This document shows positions 5,300 through 6,106 of a stretch of 6,106 nt of DNA, one piece after another. A program made the translations under genes and the position numbers. Within the stretch, counting starts at the first letter, position 1; each line of letters opens with the position of its first letter. The stretch is from Planctomycetota bacterium (GTDB lineage: Bacteria; Planctomycetota; Phycisphaerae; UBA1845; UTPLA1): contig JAPULF010000364.1 in assembly GCA_027295245.1 (NCBI GenBank), positions 1 through 6,106 on the forward strand, read 5' to 3'. The notes under the pieces are model-generated. The model was given only the letters and a program-made list of their open reading frames with translations, was not told the DNA's origin and made no database searches.

Positions 5300-6106
5300 T
5301 CAGCAGTCCGCCAAAACGCGGTCGAAGCCGTCCACGATCTTACGCCGGTACGCCTCGACGGCCCCACGGGCCATCGCTTCATCCTCCCCGCAGAACGATC
5401 GTGCCAGACGCGTCAGGTGGGCCGCATGCTCGTCCCGTTTGCCGAGCCCGCACCGGGCGATCCATTGCGATATGTTTGTGCGGCGACGCAAATAATCCTC
5501 GAGCGTCCAGCACATCTCCCGATCCGCGCACCAACGCGCCTCCGGGACCGGCTCCGACAGCTCCGGATGGCGCACCATGGGCGGAGCCTTTGCCGGCCGA
5601 TTATTCGCGTGCCGTGCGCCGCGATTCGTCGACTGGGTCCGACTCAACATCCCAACGACCTCGCTCGCAAGCGACACGCAACCGGTCAGCTTGCCGCCGT
5701 AAAGGCTGATCCAGGGAAGACACGCATCCCGATGGATGCGATACCGCCGCGACAGGTCGAGCGAGCCGCGATTGCCGTTGAACGGTCGGCGAACAACCAG
5801 CGGCCGAACCCCCAACCTCAGCGAAACGACGTCGTCGGGCGTCGCGGGCTTCGCCAGATGCCGATTCAACTCCCCCAAAAGCGAGCGAACGTCCTCCGGC
5901 TCCACCGCCATACCCTCCTCGAGCCGTTCGACCACCGTCTCCGTCGGCCCCCAAAGCGACACCGGCCCCCACGGTATGAACGACATGCTGTCGCGCCCGT
6001 CGCGGGTATCGAAGATCAGCGGCACGCGATGCCGAGCCTCGCGCTTCAGTCCCACGAAAACGCCCTTACTCAACACATGCATATACGGCGAGTCCATGCC
6101 AAACTT
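5300..6106 (-). CDS. GlpD-like FAD-dependent oxidoreductase, C-terminal half (partial)
   Basis: The frame is open through the right edge (Lys-Phe-Gly precede the first internal ATG at 6095-6097), so the 268 visible residues are the C-terminal half of a protein that in this family is about 500 long. The N-terminal FAD-binding Rossmann motif lies outside the window. GlpD hallmarks in visible-residue numbering are IPWG at 44-47 and GPTE at 53-56 (classical IPY and GTTD), SRRY at 119-122 followed by GGKLT at 137-141, and LEDYLRRRTNISQW at 202-215 in the C-terminal cap domain. GlpD oxidises sn-glycerol 3-phosphate to dihydroxyacetone phosphate at the membrane, passing electrons to quinone. Here the Thr-Thr-Tyr-Arg usual in GGKLTTYR is changed to Thr-Gly-Cys-Val, and GTTD to GPTE, so the substrate may be another polyol or polyol phosphate. 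An unusual basic, Asn/Pro-rich linker (about 155-185) precedes the cap domain. The stop is 15 bases before the aminotransferase ATG, indicating an operon. Confidence 0.8.
   Translation of the reverse strand, partial: KFGMDSPYMHVLSKGVFVGLKREARHRVPLIFDTRDGRDSMSFIPWGPVSLWGPTETVVERLEEGMAVEPEDVRSLLGELNRHLAKPATPDDVVSLRLGVRPLVVRRPFNGNRGSLDLSRRYRIHRDACLPWISLYGGKLTGCVSLASEVVGMLSRTQSTNRGARHANNRPAKAPPMVRHPELSEPVPEARWCADREMCWTLEDYLRRRTNISQWIARCGLGKRDEHAAHLTRLARSFCGEDEAMARGAVEAYRRKIVDGFDRVLADC

Overview
The window is a GC-rich bacterial segment in which every gene I can support lies on the minus strand and reads right to left. The best clue to the organism is the C-terminal tail of the secreted protein at 2806-3675. 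It is a paired dockerin-like calcium-loop module (GDVNCD... and ...CDGNLADVNGDG...), a style I associate with Planctomycetota, especially Phycisphaerae-like lineages. Base composition and the general gene style fit, but no marker gene is present to prove it.

Layout from right to left, in transcription order. First, 5300-6106 is the C-terminal half of a GlpD-like FAD-dependent oxidoreductase, cut by the right edge. Fifteen bases later, 4022-5284 is a complete DegT/DnrJ/EryC1/StrS-family PLP aminotransferase, and the pair is almost certainly co-transcribed. A gene-free stretch (3676-4021) then carries a near-consensus sigma70-type promoter (TTGACG, 17 bp, TATAAT) and a roughly 200-nt leader with small hairpins. 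This leads into the secreted protein at 2806-3675, whose start is fixed as a GTG by a strong Shine-Dalgarno sequence. A 700-base gene-free stretch (2106-2805) follows, then an L-lysine 6-transaminase (lat, 759-2105) and, 32 bases after it, a small two-helix membrane protein (379-726). The left end (1-378) has no convincing complete gene. It holds a conspicuous nested set of inverted repeats (22-128), a 10-bp hairpin (137-165), and possibly the first codons of another leftward gene.

How the genes may work together: the oxidoreductase and StrS-type aminotransferase together suggest an oxidise-then-transaminate sequence (alcohol to ketone to amine), as in aminosugar or aminocyclitol pathways. 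The oxidoreductase departs from classical GlpD at several motifs, so its substrate is open. The lysine 6-transaminase makes 2-aminoadipate 6-semialdehyde from lysine and 2-oxoglutarate. Nothing in the window shows whether this serves lysine breakdown or supply of a building block. The secreted protein and the small membrane protein have no assignable function. I see no CRISPR array, insertion sequence, tRNA or rRNA.
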